A stretch of 64,000 nt of DNA from positions 1,426,001-1,490,000 of the forward strand of contig NZ_CP061913.1 of the NCBI RefSeq assembly GCF_019904175.1. Reading direction: 5' to 3'. Positions 44,692-52,486 of the stretch are shown here, piece by piece. The notes beneath the pieces are model-generated. The model saw only the letters and a program-made list of their open reading frames with translations, did not search any database and was not told where the DNA came from. Each line of letters opens with the position of its first letter. The stretch's first letter is position 1. The position numbers and the translations under genes were made by a program. The DNA is from Dactylosporangium vinaceum (GTDB lineage Bacteria > Actinomycetota > Actinomycetes > Mycobacteriales > Micromonosporaceae).

Positions 44692-45705
44692 CGGCGTCCC
44701 CTCCTTGGAGGCCAGCAGCCGGCGGAACGAGGCCAGCCGGCGCGCGTCGGCGCCGCCCTCGGCCACCAGCTTGTCCAGCCCGCAGTCGCCGGCCGTGCCC
44801 GTGTGGTCGCAGTTGGGTGGACAGCGCGTCGACGCCTCCACGAGGTCGGGGAAGCCGTGCAGCAGGCTGTCGGCCGACACGTGGGCCAGGCCGAAGGAGC
44901 GAATGCCGGGCGTGTCGATGATCCAGCCCGGCGCCGCCCCCGCCTCGCCCGGCAGCCGCAGCGCCAGCGCACTCGTCGACGTGTGCCGGCCCTTGCCGAT
45001 CGCGCTGACCGAGCCCACCGCGCGGTCGGTACCGGGCACCAGCCGGTTGACGAGCGTGGACTTGCCGACCCCGGAGTGCCCGATCATCACCGAGACCCGG
45101 CCGGCGAGCTCGGCGACGAGGGTGTCGAGCGGCCGGTCGGGGTAGCACAGCACATATGGCAGGTCGAGCTCGGCGTAGTAGTCGAGCACGGCGTCCGGCG
45201 TCGCCAGGTCGCCCTTGGTCAGGCACAGCAGCGGGTCGATCTCGGCGTCGTACGCCGCGACCAGGCACCTGTCGATGAACCCGGTCCGCGGCGGCGGGTC
45301 CTGCAGCGAGTTGACGATGACGAGCTGCTCGGCGTTGGCCACCACCACGCGCTCGAAGCGGCCCTCGGTGCCGCCCTCCTCGTCGTCGGCGGTACGCATC
45401 AGCACGGACGTGCGCTCGTCGATGCGCACGATGCGGGCGAGGGTGTCGGGGCGGCCGCTCACGTCGCCGACGATCTGGACGTGGTCGCCGACCACGACAC
45501 CGCGCCGGCCCAGCTCGCGGGCCCGCATGGCGGTCACCGTCGCGTCCGTCTCCGAGACGTGGCAGGTGTACCGCCCCCGGTCGACGGCCACGACGAGCCC
45601 CTCGACGGCGTCGTCGTGCTTCGGGCGCTGGCGCGTGCGAGGGCGCGAGGACCGGCTCGGGCGCACCCGGACGTCATCCTCGTCGTACTCGCGCTTGCGA
45701 CTCAG
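44668..45705 (-). CDS. rsgA: Ribosome small subunit-dependent GTPase A
   Basis: About 345 aa. An OB-fold segment (EGLVVAVDRGRYTCHV) is followed by the circularly permuted GTPase order: G4 LTKGD, G1 GHSGVGKST, G2/G3 GWIIDTPGIRSFG, and a C-terminal zinc knuckle CPPNCDHTGTAGDC. RsgA matures the 30S subunit. The start is uncertain: homologues begin just before the EYDEDDVRVRP stretch, and the only initiator-like codon there is CTG 45705 behind GAGGGAGGG. An ATG 41 codons earlier would lie well inside aroA. The gene overlaps the aroA end by 32 bases. Confidence 0.88.
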   Translation of the reverse strand: MSRKREYDEDDVRVRPSRSSRPRTRQRPKHDDAVEGLVVAVDRGRYTCHVSETDATVTAMRARELGRRGVVVGDHVQIVGDVSGRPDTLARIVRIDERTSVLMRTADDEEGGTEGRFERVVVANAEQLVIVNSLQDPPPRTGFIDRCLVAAYDAEIDPLLCLTKGDLATPDAVLDYYAELDLPYVLCYPDRPLDTLVAELAGRVSVMIGHSGVGKSTLVNRLVPGTDRAVGSVSAIGKGRHTSTSALALRLPGEAGAAPGWIIDTPGIRSFGLAHVSADSLLHGFPDLVEASTRCPPNCDHTGTAGDCGLDKLVAEGGADARRLASFRRLLASKEGTPSDDDGAA

Positions 45706-46972
45706 CCGACCCTCCCTCGTAGCTCGACACCATCGTCGACCATAGCCGGGGGAAGTCGGGCAGCGTCTTCGCGGTACATGCCACATCGTCCAGACGGAGT
45801 CCCGGAACGGCCAGCCCCAGCACCGCACCGGCGTGCGCGAGGCGCCGATCGCCGTGCGTGCGCAGCGTCGCGCCCCTCAGGGGCCGGGGGCGGATGTGCA
45901 GTACCCCACCCTCAAGAGTGATGTCGGCACCCAGGGCGGTAAGCGCCGCCGCCAGCCGGGCCAGGTGCTCGGGCGGCTCCGGGCTGCGCAGCCGCGACGG
46001 CGAGCCGGCCAGGGCGGCCACGGCGGCCAGCACCGCCGTCACGTCGGCCAGTCCGGTGAGGTCGGCGGTGATCCCGCGCACCGTCCCCGGGCCGCGCACC
46101 ACCAGGCCGCCCGAGGTCACCATTGGCTCGCCACCCAGCTGGCGCAGCACGTCCAGCAGGTGCCGGGTCGGCTGCCCGGTCGCGACCGGCCAGCCCTGGA
46201 CCGTCACCGTGCCGCCGGCGACGAGGGCGGCGGCCAGGAAGGGCGCGGCGCAGGCCAGGTCCGGCTCGATCGCCCACGCGCGGCCCTTGAGCCGGCCGGG
46301 CTCGACCGCCCACACGTCCGGGCGGGTGTCGTCGATGCCGGCGCCGGCCGCCCGCAGCATCTGCACGGTCAGGGCCAGGTGCGGCTTGCGGACCGGGGGG
46401 CCGACGTGGCGGACCACCACCCCGCGGTCGTAGCCGGCCGCCGACAGCAGCAGCCCGGAGACGAGCTGGCTGGAGGTGGAGGCGTCGATCGTCACCGGCC
46501 CGCCGTCGATGCGCCCGTGGCCGTGGACGGTGAACGGCAGCCCGTTGTCGGCGTCGATCCGCGCGCCGAGGGTCCGCAGCGCGCCGATCAGCGGGGCCAT
46601 CGGCCGGCGCCGGGCGGCGGGCTGCCCGTCGAACGCGACAGCGCCGGTGGCCAGGCCCGCGACCGCCGGCAGGAAGCGCAGCACCGTGCCGGCCAGGCCG
46701 ACGTCGACGCGGGCCGGCCCGGCCAGCGGGCGCGGCCGCAGCAGCCACAGGTTGTCGTCGGCGGTCGACACGTGGCAGCCCATCGCGCGCAGGCCGGCCG
46801 CCATCAGCTCGGTGTCCCGGGCCCGCAGCGGCCCGCGCAGCGTGGTGGAGCCGGTCGAGACCGCGCCCAGCACCAGCGCCCGGGCCGTCATCGACTTGGA
46901 GCCCGGCAGGCGCAGGCTCGCGTCGAGCGGGCCGGCGGTGCTCGGGGCGGGCCACGGTAAGTGCGTATCCAC
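45674..46972 (-). CDS. aroA: 3-phosphoshikimate 1-carboxyvinyltransferase (EPSP synthase)
   Basis: 432 aa from GTG 46972. The family motifs are visible: LPGSKSMTARALVLGA (substrate-binding Lys and Ser), LAGTVLRFLPAVA (the LxNSGT-type loop in its LAGT form), IDASTSSQLVSGLLL, and late in the chain HGDRRLAHAGAVLGL and KTLPDFPRLW. It joins shikimate 3-phosphate and PEP in aromatic amino acid synthesis. The neighbouring rsgA overlap and the SOS peptidase on the other side recall the M. tuberculosis order. Confidence 0.92.
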   Translation of the reverse strand: MDTHLPWPAPSTAGPLDASLRLPGSKSMTARALVLGAVSTGSTTLRGPLRARDTELMAAGLRAMGCHVSTADDNLWLLRPRPLAGPARVDVGLAGTVLRFLPAVAGLATGAVAFDGQPAARRRPMAPLIGALRTLGARIDADNGLPFTVHGHGRIDGGPVTIDASTSSQLVSGLLLSAAGYDRGVVVRHVGPPVRKPHLALTVQMLRAAGAGIDDTRPDVWAVEPGRLKGRAWAIEPDLACAAPFLAAALVAGGTVTVQGWPVATGQPTRHLLDVLRQLGGEPMVTSGGLVVRGPGTVRGITADLTGLADVTAVLAAVAALAGSPSRLRSPEPPEHLARLAAALTALGADITLEGGVLHIRPRPLRGATLRTHGDRRLAHAGAVLGLAVPGLRLDDVACTAKTLPDFPRLWSTMVSSYEGGSAESQARVRRG

Positions 46973-47030
46973 GCGCTCAGTGTGAGGTCCACATCGATAC
47001 GGAGCGAGCGCGGGGCTTTAGGCTTGGCCC

Positions 47031-47753
47031 ATGTGTGGCCGATACGCGACCTCGCGCAGCAACGTCGACCTCAGCGCCCTGTTCGAGGCGGCCGACGAGA
47101 CGGACGGGCTGGAGCCCGACTACAACGTGGCGCCGACGGACCCCGCGCCGGTGGTGCGGGTCTCGCAGTCGGGCGGCGGCCGGGTGCTCGAATCCGCCCG
47201 CTGGGGCCTCGTGCCGTCGTGGGCGAAGGACCCGAAGGTCGGGGCCCGCATGATCAACGCCCGGGTGGAAACCGTCACGTCCTCGAACGCGTTCGCTCAA
47301 TCATTCGCCAAGCGTCGATGCCTGGTGCCGGCCGACGGCTGGTACGAGTGGGTCCGCGGAGAAGACGGAAAAACGAAGCAGCCGTACTTCATGACGCTCG
47401 GCGACAGCGAGCCGTGCGTATTCGCGGGCCTGTGGACCGTGTGGGGCAAAGGCGACGCCCGGCTGCTCACGTGCAGCATCATCACCACGCCGGCCGTCGA
47501 TGACCTGGCGCTCATCCACGACCGCATGCCGTTGCTGTTGCCGGCGCAGCGATGGGACGCGTGGCTGTCCGCCGAACCGGACGCCAGCCTCCTGTTACCG
47601 ACGCCATCGTCGCATGTCGCACGGCTCGAACTACGCCCCGTAGGCGCTCGCGTCGGTGATGTACGCAACGACGGCCCTGACTTGGTCGCGAAAGTTCCGG
47701 CGCCCGCGCTGCGTTCCGTCGATGTCGAGCCGATCGATCTGACCCTTTTTTAG
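47031..47753 (+). CDS. SOS response-associated peptidase family (YedK/HMCES)
   Basis: 240 aa. The catalytic Cys2 directly follows the start Met (MCGRYAT); PDYNVAPTDPAPVV, ARWGLVPSWA, MINARVETV and PADGWYEW are conserved, and the late His lies in LIHDRMPLLLP. The protein crosslinks to abasic sites in single-stranded DNA and self-reverses. TAGGCT 11 bases before the ATG suggests a nearly leaderless promoter. Confidence 0.9.
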   Translation: MCGRYATSRSNVDLSALFEAADETDGLEPDYNVAPTDPAPVVRVSQSGGGRVLESARWGLVPSWAKDPKVGARMINARVETVTSSNAFAQSFAKRRCLVPADGWYEWVRGEDGKTKQPYFMTLGDSEPCVFAGLWTVWGKGDARLLTCSIITTPAVDDLALIHDRMPLLLPAQRWDAWLSAEPDASLLLPTPSSHVARLELRPVGARVGDVRNDGPDLVAKVPAPALRSVDVEPIDLTLF

Positions 47754-47920
47754 GCTGAAAGTCCAGATAAAAATCGAGAAGCTTTTGCAAATTGGCGGAA
47801 CACTCTTGAATTTGCCGGCGCTGGTGCGATACAACACAGCGCCGGTGGGTCTATGTCGGATGGGGGCATCCCGACATCTATCCACTTTGCGTTCGTTTGA
47901 CCCACGGGGGAGGTGGGTGT

Positions 47921-48355
47921 ATGACCCGGGCGAGGATGCCACGCCCTCACGAAGTTGCAGCCGCGAAACGAGACCCGCGACTGCTTCGAGCCGTCAAGGA
48001 GCAGCAGGGCGACGGAGCCTGGCGTATCCGCGGCGCGTGCCAGACAGTGGACCCAGAGACGTTCTTCCCGGCTCCGACGGAGCCGGCGGACGCCGCGGTG
48101 GCCCTGTGCCGTACATGCGATGTCCAGGGAGCCTGCCTCGCGTGGGCGCTCGACGTCGGTGACTGCCACGGTGTGTGGGGAGCCACAACACCGCGTGAGC
48201 GGCGTGCGATGCTCGTCGCATGGCGCAGCGAGGGGCAGGGGCCGACGGGGATACCCGGACAGAGCGACCCACGGTTCGGCGCGGTCGCGTGCCTACCGAT
48301 CCTGCCGTTGCAGCGACAGGAGCGCCCCGACCCGGTCGGGGCGGGGGTGCAGTAG
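47921..48355 (+). CDS. WhiB-family Fe-S transcription factor
   Basis: 144 aa, longer than WhiB1-type proteins. Four cluster cysteines are at Cys40, Cys63, Cys66 and Cys72 (C...C-x2-C-x5-C), followed by DCHGVWGATTPRERR, the G-V-W-G turn and basic region. A poorly conserved 30-residue N-terminus and a 45-residue tail flank the core. GGGGGAGG precedes ATG 47921. The group within the WhiB family is not assigned; it is not the WhiB1 orthologue, which lies at 61292. Confidence 0.85.
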   Translation: MTRARMPRPHEVAAAKRDPRLLRAVKEQQGDGAWRIRGACQTVDPETFFPAPTEPADAAVALCRTCDVQGACLAWALDVGDCHGVWGATTPRERRAMLVAWRSEGQGPTGIPGQSDPRFGAVACLPILPLQRQERPDPVGAGVQ

Positions 48356-48981
48356 CAGCGAAGGCCGCCGCCCGTCCCCGGACGGGCGGCGGCCGCTCGG
48401 TCGCCACACCCTTCGGGCCCGCGCGCTACCAGCTCGAGGTGCCCGACAACTTCGGCGGGACGCTGCTCATGCTCGGCCACGGCGCCGGCGGTGACGTCGA
48501 CGCGCCCGACCTGCAGGCCGTGCGGGCCGCCGTCCTGCCCCGCGGGATCGCCGTCGCGCTCGTCACCCAGCCCTACCGGGTGGCCGGCCGCCGGGCCCCC
48601 GCACCAGCCGTGCAGCTCGACGCCGCGTGGCTGGCCGTCGTCGCCCGGCTGCGCAAGAACCTCGCCTTCACCGCGCTCGTCGTCGGCGGCCGCTCAAGCG
48701 GTGCCCGGGTCGCCTGCCGGACCGCCGTCGCGGCCGGGGCCGACCGGGTCCTGGCCCTCGCCTTCCCGCTGCACCCGCCCGGCAAGCCCGACCGGTCCCG
48801 GGCCGACGAGCTGCTGACCGGCGTGCCCACTCTCGTCGTCAACGGCGACCGGGATGCCTTCGGGGTGCCGCGGGAGTCTGAGGCGGTACACGTGAAAAAG
48901 CTTGTAGGGGAGACCCATGCGCTCTCCAAACGCCCCGCAGGGGTGGCGGAGGCGGCCCTGGAGTTCGTCACCGGTCTCTAG
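48220..48981 (+). CDS. Alpha/beta hydrolase (KANL3/Tex30-type)
   Basis: 253 codons from ATG 48220, but the conserved part begins only near codon 58 (ATPFGPARYQLEV). Landmarks: MLGHGAGG oxyanion turn, VVGGRSSGARVA with the nucleophile Ser, FPLHPPGKP, and VVNGDRDAFG with the acid Asp. The N-terminal 50 codons overlap whiB and a strong hairpin (48364-48393), so translation may start later, for example at GTG 48289 or even closer to the domain. Substrate unknown. Confidence 0.72.
   Translation: MAQRGAGADGDTRTERPTVRRGRVPTDPAVAATGAPRPGRGGGAVAAKAAARPRTGGGRSVATPFGPARYQLEVPDNFGGTLLMLGHGAGGDVDAPDLQAVRAAVLPRGIAVALVTQPYRVAGRRAPAPAVQLDAAWLAVVARLRKNLAFTALVVGGRSSGARVACRTAVAAGADRVLALAFPLHPPGKPDRSRADELLTGVPTLVVNGDRDAFGVPRESEAVHVKKLVGETHALSKRPAGVAEAALEFVTGL
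48364..48393 (+). terminator. Strong GC hairpin after whiB
   Basis: A perfect 14-bp stem with a two-base loop starts eight bases after the whiB stop (arms 48364-48377 and 48380-48393, GCCGCCGCCCGTCC on the left). No T-tract. Likely the whiB terminator, lying within the open frame of the next gene. Confidence 0.55.
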
Positions 48982-49179
48982 GCTCGGTCGTTGGTGGCGA
49001 TGTGACCGAGTGCATCGGGTCACACTGCCACAACTCCCAGGCCCTTCCTGTTCCGGCGGCCGGTCCGGTCCCAAAGTGGACCGGTCGCCGGGGCAGGCCG
49101 GAATGACGGGACACCCCCCGGCGTTACACCGACCGTGCGGCGCTCACGATGGCGCCGACGGCGGAGGGAAACCCAGAGC

Positions 49180-50004
49180 GTGGCAACACTTGAGCGTGAC
49201 GACCTGAGGATTCGCGAGCTCCTGTTCAGCCCCGAGTGGCCGGCCAAGACCGACGCGGAGCCCGACTCGGCGTGGCAGCCGATCGCCCGCGAACAATTGA
49301 CGGGCGCCACTAACACCGATCTCGCTCAGCAACTCGGCGTATCCTCGACCGGACGTGTCTCGCGCGAAGCGCGGGGACGCTCCAGGGTGGGGGTCGCACG
49401 AGTGGTCAGCAGCGAGAGCGCGGAGCAGCAGCGGGTCCGGTTCGAGCATGACGCGCTGCCCTTCATCGACCAGCTGTACGCCGCCGCGCTGCGCATGACG
49501 CGCAACCCGTCCGACGCCGAGGACCTCGTGCAGGAGACGTTCCTGAAGGCGTACGCGGCGTTCCACCAGTTCGAGACGGGCACCAACCTCAAGGCGTGGC
49601 TGTACCGCATCCTGACGAACACGTACATCAACTCGTACCGCCGCCGGCAGCGCCAGCCGATCCAGGCGCCGACCGAGGAGATCACCGACTGGCAGCTCGC
49701 CGAGGCGGAGTCGCACACGTCGAGCGGCCTGCGCTCGGCCGAGACCGAGGCCCTCGACCGCCTGCCGGACTCCGACGTCAAGGAGGCCCTGCAGTCGCTG
49801 CCCGAGGAGTTCCGCCTCGCGGTCTACCTCGCCGACGTCGAGGGCTTCTCGTACAAGGAGATCGCCGACATCATGAACACGCCGATCGGCACCGTGATGT
49901 CCCGTCTGCACCGCGGACGGCGCAACCTGCGCAAGCAGCTGGAGACGTATGCCGCGGACCGGGGCTTCACCCGCAACCCGTCCGCTGAGCCGAGCGAGGT
50001 CTGA
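49180..50004 (+). CDS. sigR: ECF sigma factor, SigR/SigH type
   Basis: The sigma domains are clear: region 2 [20 protein letters not shown] and [20 protein letters not shown], region 4 [21 protein letters not shown] and [15 protein letters not shown]. These closely match actinobacterial SigR/SigH, which drive the thiol-oxidative stress response. Two starts are possible: GTG 49180 behind GGAGGG (274 aa, with a 74-residue extension reading [15 protein letters not shown]) and GTG 49402 (200 aa, the usual length). S. coelicolor SigR also has long and short forms. The anti-sigma gene follows six bases after the stop. Confidence 0.9.
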   Translation: MATLERDDLRIRELLFSPEWPAKTDAEPDSAWQPIAREQLTGATNTDLAQQLGVSSTGRVSREARGRSRVGVARVVSSESAEQQRVRFEHDALPFIDQLYAAALRMTRNPSDAEDLVQETFLKAYAAFHQFETGTNLKAWLYRILTNTYINSYRRRQRQPIQAPTEEITDWQLAEAESHTSSGLRSAETEALDRLPDSDVKEALQSLPEEFRLAVYLADVEGFSYKEIADIMNTPIGTVMSRLHRGRRNLRKQLETYAADRGFTRNPSAEPSEV

Positions 50005-50010
50005 AATCCG

Positions 50011-50295
50011 ATGAGCTGTGGAGACCCGCACGAGACCGACTGCAGCGACGTGCTTGCCGAGGTGTACCTCTACCTGGACCTGGAGTGCGCGGACGACCGC
50101 CGCACCCTGATCCGCGACCACCTCGACGAGTGCTCGCCGTGCCTGCGCGAGTTCGGCATCGAGCAGGAGGTGAAAGCTCTGGTGGCCCGCTGCTGCGGCT
50201 CCGAGCTGGCCCCCGCCGACCTCAAGAACCGCCTGCGCGCGAAGCTGTCGGAGCTGGTCCTGAACGCCGACTCGCGCGAGCTGCGCACGGACTAG
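50011..50295 (+). CDS. rsrA: Redox-sensitive zinc anti-sigma factor, RsrA type
   Basis: 94 aa. The ZAS signature His-x3-Cys-x2-Cys is visible in HLDECSPC, with an upstream Cys in the N-terminal CGDPHETDC. Disulfide formation releases zinc and the sigma factor. Directly downstream of sigR in one operon, as in other actinobacteria that use mycothiol. Confidence 0.9.
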   Translation: MSCGDPHETDCSDVLAEVYLYLDLECADDRRTLIRDHLDECSPCLREFGIEQEVKALVARCCGSELAPADLKNRLRAKLSELVLNADSRELRTD

Positions 50296-50543
50296 CACGC
50301 CGCCGGCCGCCGGCTCGCCCGGCGTAGGATGACGCGGGATAACGTAGGGTGATGCTCGCGTCGCTGTGGGGAGCGTAAGATCGTCCCATTTGGATGGGCG
50401 GGCTAGGATAAGGTTTGGAACAGCGCGCGACCGCCGGCTCCACGCCCTCTCTCGCACCCGCTGAGGTGGAGGCGTAGGACTCCGACCCGCCGCTCCCGCG
50501 GATATGCTGCGAACGCAACGATGCAGCCACGAGGGAGCCCGGA

Positions 50544-50759
50544 ATGTCCGACGAGATCCGCGCCGAGATGGTCGCCAACGTCTGGAAGATCACGACCGAG
50601 GTCGGAGCCGAGGTCGCCGAGGGAGACACCCTGGTGATCCTGGAGTCCATGAAGATGGAGATCCCGGTGACCGCGGAGTCGGACGGCACGGTCAGCCAGA
50701 TCGCCGTCAACGAGGGCGACGTAGTCCAGGAGGGCGACCTCATCGCCGTCATCGGCTGA
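50544..50759 (+). CDS. Single-domain biotin carrier protein (TB7.3-like)
   Basis: 71 aa. A lone biotinyl/lipoyl-attachment domain with the biotinylation motif ESMKMEIP (Lys37) and the following GTVSQIAVNEGDVVQEGDL. It matches M. tuberculosis TB7.3 in size and position next to rshA/sigH. GAGGGAG precedes the ATG. The enzyme it serves is unknown. Confidence 0.9.
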   Translation: MSDEIRAEMVANVWKITTEVGAEVAEGDTLVILESMKMEIPVTAESDGTVSQIAVNEGDVVQEGDLIAVIG

Positions 50760-51059
50760 GGGGGCGGTCCACATCGGGTGGTGGTGAGCGGACCGGCGTT
50801 CGCCCACCCGCCCGGGCGCGGCGTTGCCCGCCACTCGGGACGCCGAGCCGATCAGATCCCGACCGGGCGCCACGGCGGTGACGCAACGCGGCGGCCCATG
50901 GCGCTGACCGGCCTCTGCGCTCGGCCCGCGACTTCGGGCCGGGCGTGACGGCACTGTCGGCCCTTGCTGCTCTGTCGGTCCTCGCCGCTTCGGTGGGTCG
51001 CCGCTTCGGTGGGTCGGCGCTTCGGTAGTGGCTCATGGTTCGACGAGGTTGGAGGCCGG
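50760..51059. other. Intergenic region with short direct repeats
   Basis: About 300 bases without a convincing gene. A repeated GCTTCGGTGGGTCG motif occurs near 50990-51026, just before the GNAT gene. Open frames here are GC-bias artefacts. No other structure seen. Confidence 0.45.
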
Positions 51060-51548
51060 GTGGCGCTGCAGGTCCGGTTGATCACGGCCGCTGACTATGA
51101 CGACGTCGCCCGGATCACCGTTGAGGCGTATCGGGCCGACGGGCAGCTGCAGGTGTCGCCCGAATACGCCACGGTGCTCGCCGATGTCGCCGGCCGGGCC
51201 GCGGCCGCGGACATCCTGGTCGCCGAGGACGGCGGGGTGCTGGTGGGGGCGGTGGCGTTCACGCTGGCCGGTGGCGAGTACGCCGAGGTCGCGCGGGATG
51301 GCGAGGCGGAGTTCCGGACCCTGGCTGTCGATCCCGCGGCTCAGCGGCGAGGGGTAGCTCAGGCGCTGGTGCAGGCGTGTGTCGAGCGGGCGGTCGGGCT
51401 CGGCTGCCGGGCGGTGGTGATCGGGGTCCGGCATACCAATTCGGGGGCTTTTGCGCTATATGAGCGGCTTGGGTTCGAGCGGGACGCCTCGCTCGACTGG
51501 TCGCCGGCGCCGAGGGTCAACTTGCTTGGGCTTCGCCTTCGGCTTTGA
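51060..51548 (+). CDS. GNAT family N-acetyltransferase
   Basis: 162 aa from GTG 51060 with GGAGG five bases upstream. The acetyl-CoA-binding core is visible: FRTLAVDPAAQRRGVAQALV (motif A with RRGVA) and NSGAFALYERLGFER. Substrate unknown. Monocistronic. Confidence 0.83.
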   Translation: MALQVRLITAADYDDVARITVEAYRADGQLQVSPEYATVLADVAGRAAAADILVAEDGGVLVGAVAFTLAGGEYAEVARDGEAEFRTLAVDPAAQRRGVAQALVQACVERAVGLGCRAVVIGVRHTNSGAFALYERLGFERDASLDWSPAPRVNLLGLRLRL

Positions 51549-51570
51549 CCCACCCCCGGGCGGCCGCGAG

Positions 51571-51620
51571 CCTGGACGCGCCTGGACGCGCCTGGACGCG
51601 CCTGGACGCGCCTGGACGCG
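51571..51620. repeat. Five tandem 10-bp repeats
   Basis: CCTGGACGCG repeated five times without error directly after the GNAT gene. Likely a slippage-prone microsatellite; no function suggested. Confidence 0.9.
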
Positions 51621-51749
51621 CCGACCGTCGGGCCTCAGCCTACGCCAGCTGATCGGATAAAATGCGATTTGTCCGGATTTTGGAAACTTAAACGGATAAA
51701 TCGGTCAACAGCAAAGCGGTACGTCGTGGCGGGCGAAGGCGGGGCGCGC

Positions 51750-52397
51750 TCAGTGCGCCCTGGGTGACGGGTCGCCCGCGGCGTGGTCGTCGGCGCTTGT
51801 CAGCAGCTCCAACGCCACCTCCAAAGCGGCCGCCCGGCGCTCGTCCGCAGTGCCGGGGCGTTCGCGCAGCATGAACCAGCTCGCGTGGATCGAGAACAGC
51901 GCCATCGTCCGGCGCAGTTGCTGGGCCAGGGGCTCGTCCGGGTCGGTCAGGAACTCGACGACCCGGCCCATCTGCTCGCGCATGCGCTTGCCGGCGGCCA
52001 GGGTGTTGACGAGCGTCTGGTTGCGCTCGAAGAAGCGGATCACGTTCTCGTGCGCGAACTCGTTGTGCAGCACCGAGTAGCGCTCCAGGAACTTCATCCT
52101 CGTCCCCGTGTCGCGCGGCTGGTTGGCGGCCCACTCCAGGAGTTCGTCGACGGCCTCGATGCGGCGTTCGATGAGGCTGGAGACGATGTCGTCCTTGGTG
52201 GGGAAGTGGTAGTACAGCGCCGCCTTCGTCACGCCCAGCTTGTCGGCGATCTCGCGCAGCGACGTCTTGTCGTACCCCTCCTCGATGAACAGGTCCAGCG
52301 CGACCCGCTGGATCTCGGCGCGGGCGTCCGCTCCCGCGGACTCGCCGGACCCGATGCGGTTTCGTCCGCGTACGACCTTTGGCTCCATCGCAACCAT
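51750..52397 (-). CDS. TetR-family repressor
   Basis: 215 aa. The helix-turn-helix is at residues 26-70: ALDLFIEEGYDKTSLREIAD and LGVTKAALYYHF, with the typical YYHF end. The C-terminal half is the ligand-binding part, which reads as an all-helical domain. Two starts (ATG 52397 and ATG 52388) are close together. Divergent from the DHA2 efflux gene across a palindrome-rich gap, so it probably represses the pump and itself. Confidence 0.87.
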   Translation of the reverse strand: MVAMEPKVVRGRNRIGSGESAGADARAEIQRVALDLFIEEGYDKTSLREIADKLGVTKAALYYHFPTKDDIVSSLIERRIEAVDELLEWAANQPRDTGTRMKFLERYSVLHNEFAHENVIRFFERNQTLVNTLAAGKRMREQMGRVVEFLTDPDEPLAQQLRRTMALFSIHASWFMLRERPGTADERRAAALEVALELLTSADDHAAGDPSPRAH

Positions 52398-52402
52398 CCT
52401 AC

Positions 52403-52469
52403 TTGACGATCGGCTAGTAATCAGCTTACCGTGCGGCTAGTAAGCAAAACTAGCCGGTCGACAGGTAAG
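52403..52469. promoter_or_regulatory. Operator/promoter region between tetR and the efflux gene
   Basis: CGGCTAGT (52434-52441) pairs with ACTAGCCG (52449-52456). GCTTAC (52424-52429) pairs with GTAAGC (52440-52445), and CTTACC (52425-52430) with GGTAAG (52464-52469). CGGCTAGTAA occurs twice, 23 bases apart. TTGACG at 52403 may be a -35 box. This is a dense cluster of overlapping palindromes typical for TetR binding. Confidence 0.6.
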
Positions 52470-52486
52470 TTCGGGGGCAACGAGAA

